A DNA stretch of 64,000 nt, taken from Pleodorina starrii (Eukaryota; Chlorophyta; Chlorophyceae; Chlamydomonadales; Volvocaceae). Below, piece after piece: positions 62,301 to 64,000 of the stretch; within the stretch, counting starts at the first letter, position 1, and every line of letters begins with the position of its first letter. The stretch is taken from assembly GCA_030267565.1 (NCBI GenBank), contig BRXU01000034.1, positions 699,501-763,500 on the forward strand, read 5' to 3'. The position numbers and the translations under genes are program-made. The notes under the pieces were generated by a model. It was not told the DNA's origin and searched no databases. It saw only the letters and a program-made list of their open reading frames with translations.

Positions 62301-62419
62301 GACAGAACACGCTGGACGGCTACAGCTCGCTCTACCGCTCCGTCAGCCAGCAGGCGTGCGAGGCCAGCGGTGTAGCAGACGTGCTGTCGGCGGGCTTTAT
62401 TGGCAGGCCGCTCGGGTGA
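59323..62419 (+). CDS. Putative glycosyltransferase-like secretory/membrane protein (8 exons)
   Basis: Spliced model: 59323-about 59433, 59499-59662, 59849-60008, 60552-60685, 60835-61099, 61442-61563, 61796-61914, 62232-62419; 1,263 nt, 420 aa. The N-terminus (MTAAIFKAICLLAAVIVASA) is a signal peptide or anchor. Features: PLRIAYFTRHSGTLWDW, NTTAANAIWAHLGHMLCH, FSDTIPDARPLLQ, RHVWWVVNNPYEVLF, a Leu-rich LLLLRPVGECLLP segment, and MKMYEGLSAGAVFIIPSP. The last resembles the donor-binding loop of GT-B glycosyltransferases (E-x-L/M-S-x-G) as I recall it, hence the tentative call. The first junction is the weak point: the frame changes between 59422 and 59498, which needs a 65-77 nt intron (possible donors 59422, 59425, 59434). 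A (GGGT)n tract sits in the intron after 60685. Secretory-pathway glycosylation is an inference. Confidence 0.68.
60704..60740 (+). repeat. (GGGT)n microsatellite in an intron
   Basis: About nine GGGT units start 18 nt after the splice donor at 60686, on the transcribed sense strand of gene H. G3 runs with 1-nt loops are strong quadruplex formers. Confidence 0.93.
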
Positions 62420-64000
62420 GGGGGACGAGAAGGCGAGGGGAAGAACCTAGGCAATTGCATCGAAGAGGACGTGTGAGGTGGGGATGAGGTGAGGGCAGGG
62501 CGGGGCGGGGCGGGGGCTGCCCCTGTGCCTTTGGCTCTGCTGATTCATAGAGGGGGCAGGGCAGCGACGGAGAAGCGGTGCCGGGAGGGCGGTGGCGGCA
62601 GAAAAGGAAACAGCGGCCCTGGAGGTCAGCGGCGACGTCTGCGGCGGCCGGTGCCCGGCGACATCCCGGGTTGACTTCCGCTTTCGAAAGGGTTGGTGGT
62701 ACACGTTATCGGCAAACGCAGCTGCGTTGACAGCGTGCTGCTGCTGGTGCTGCTGCTGGTGCTGCTGCTGGTGGGTTTTCAGGCTGGCGCTGGCTGCGGG
62801 GCGGGGGAAGGGCCTTCTGCGCGGGATGGGGTTAGTGGCGCCTTGGAAAGCGGATGGCGGCTTGGAGGTGAGAGAGTCATCGGACAGTAGGGACACCGGG
62901 TGCATCGAGAGGGGGCAGGGGCGGGAGAGGCAGAATCAGGCGCACAACCGAAGGCCCGACTGCGGCTGCGTTGCGGCCGCCGCCCCTTGGCGGTCCCTGG
63001 GCGAGCGTGTCCTTGCCCGAAGGGGCTTATGTCGCTTCGGGGTTACAGCAGCACCCTTTGGGGTTCACGTTCTGAGAGAGGGAGAGAGAGAGTGTGTGTA
63101 TGAGAGAGTGTGAGAGTGTGAGTGTGGCTGTGTGAGAGAGAGAGAGAGTGGAAGATAGCGAGAGCGCGCGTGGATTGTTCGGGCGTGGTGAGCGGGCGTG
63201 TTTTCGGGCAGAGCAGCGATTCGTGAGGCAGCGGCCCCCGGTGGGGCAATGGGGGGTAAAAAATGATACCGCAGCGGAGACGGAGACGGGGGGAAGAGCC
63301 CTTGGTGTTGTGCGCGATGGAGGAGGCTCTACCTGGGTGCACCGGGCGGAGGGGAGCTTGGGGAGTGGGCAGTAGATACCCCGGTACACAAACGTTGCCA
63401 GATGGCCATTGGGTGTGTGTATAGGGCATCTGCATAGCAGGCATGACCATATGTACAACATTCGGCGGGCGGGTCTGCGGGCTCGATGCGTATACCGGGG
63501 AAGGGGGCGTGTGGGGCTCTTGCGGTGCAGGGCACCCGAAGTCTCAGTCTCATACCGGCGCCGAGGTAACCAGCGCAAATCGATGACGTATTCGATCATC
63601 GAATTGATGGTCGTACCAGCCGCGGCTGCTGCTGTTGCACATGACACATGATGCACCACCTGCATTGCAGCCGCCACACCGGTACCCCAAAATCCTCTGT
63701 TGAGGCTGGAATGAACCGCTGGACGCCGGTCCTTCTACGTTCTAGAGCTGAAGAGAGTGATCGCAACGTGGAGCGAGGGGGCAGTGTGGAATTGTGGATG
63801 AATACGGTAGCAGTAGTACGATAGATAGTTAAGTCGTTGTAACAGTCGGCTCCGGAACCCCCTGAGGATAGCTCGGAGGTACAGCCGGCGGACCCGCGGG
63901 CGATGCACCCTGGTCCGCCAGTCTGCCTTGGCTTCACGTAGAAGCGTGAGAAGGCCACGTGGTTCCGGAGCTGACCCGTAGGCCAGTGACCCGTAGGTCA
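62420..64000. other. 3' region of gene H and right edge of window
   Basis: GC-rich low complexity (GCTGCTGGT and GAGAGAGTGTG runs at about 62740-62775 and 63075-63150). TGTAA at 63838-63842 is a distant candidate polyadenylation signal. A minus-strand stretch at 63590-63660 (GTTINSMIEYVIDLRW) could be an exon of a gene extending beyond the window, but one exon without a paralogue is not enough for a call. Confidence 0.45.

Noticed and set aside
63560..63958. Minus-strand ORF and possible exon with GTTINSMIEYVIDLRW
   Set aside because: Looks exon-like, but no neighbouring exon, paralogue or start/stop can be tied to it before the window ends.

Overview
The window looks like nuclear DNA of a volvocine green alga (Chlamydomonas/Gonium/Eudorina/Volvox lineage). 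Reasons: GC-rich intron-dense genes, GT-AG introns of about 70-1,800 bp with many GTACG donors, TGTAA (not AATAAA) downstream of several stops, Ala/Gly/Gln homopolymer tracts in proteins, and abundant GC-rich satellites. No bacterial operon, CRISPR array or confident rRNA/tRNA gene was seen. The species cannot be fixed from sequence alone. Nine spliced protein genes were modelled by hand. Exon phases close in eight of them; one junction in the gene at 25,533 needs an extra exon that I could not place firmly.

Left third (1-33,400): four genes of two paralogous pairs arranged divergently. Genes A (81-5,481) and B (8,458-12,362) are on the minus strand, 11 exons each, about 420 aa, with matching exon lengths. 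Genes C (13,253-20,895) and D (25,533-33,379) are on the plus strand, about 19-20 exons each, about 900 aa, again with matching exon lengths. All four begin with a signal peptide or signal anchor. C and D carry a proprotein-convertase P-domain-like fold right after it, with no protease domain. A short C-terminal motif is shared between A/B and C/D, so the whole cluster may be one secreted family. Gene A holds about 315 copies of a pentanucleotide (GGGTC in the sense strand) in one intron.

Middle (33,400-42,270): repeat-rich. It holds dispersed copies of a 480-690 bp element, a 1.56-kb foldback element with 130-bp inverted ends and a 54-bp tandem array, a tRNA-like (SINE-type) pol III promoter, and G-runs. 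A short MITE-like element and degenerate GGATTAGGATT repeats lie between C and D. One small five-exon gene (I, 39,267-40,523, minus) encodes a secreted Pro/Ala/Thr-rich protein.

Right third (42,270-64,000): ordinary cellular genes. These are a JmjC NO66/MINA-type ribosomal oxygenase (42,271-48,216, minus), a low-complexity unknown protein (49,522-54,685, minus), a CDC50/ALIS flippase subunit (55,938-58,367, plus), and a membrane/secretory protein that resembles glycosyltransferases (59,323-62,419, plus). The CDC50 gene and the unknown protein are divergent over a 1.25-kb shared upstream region.
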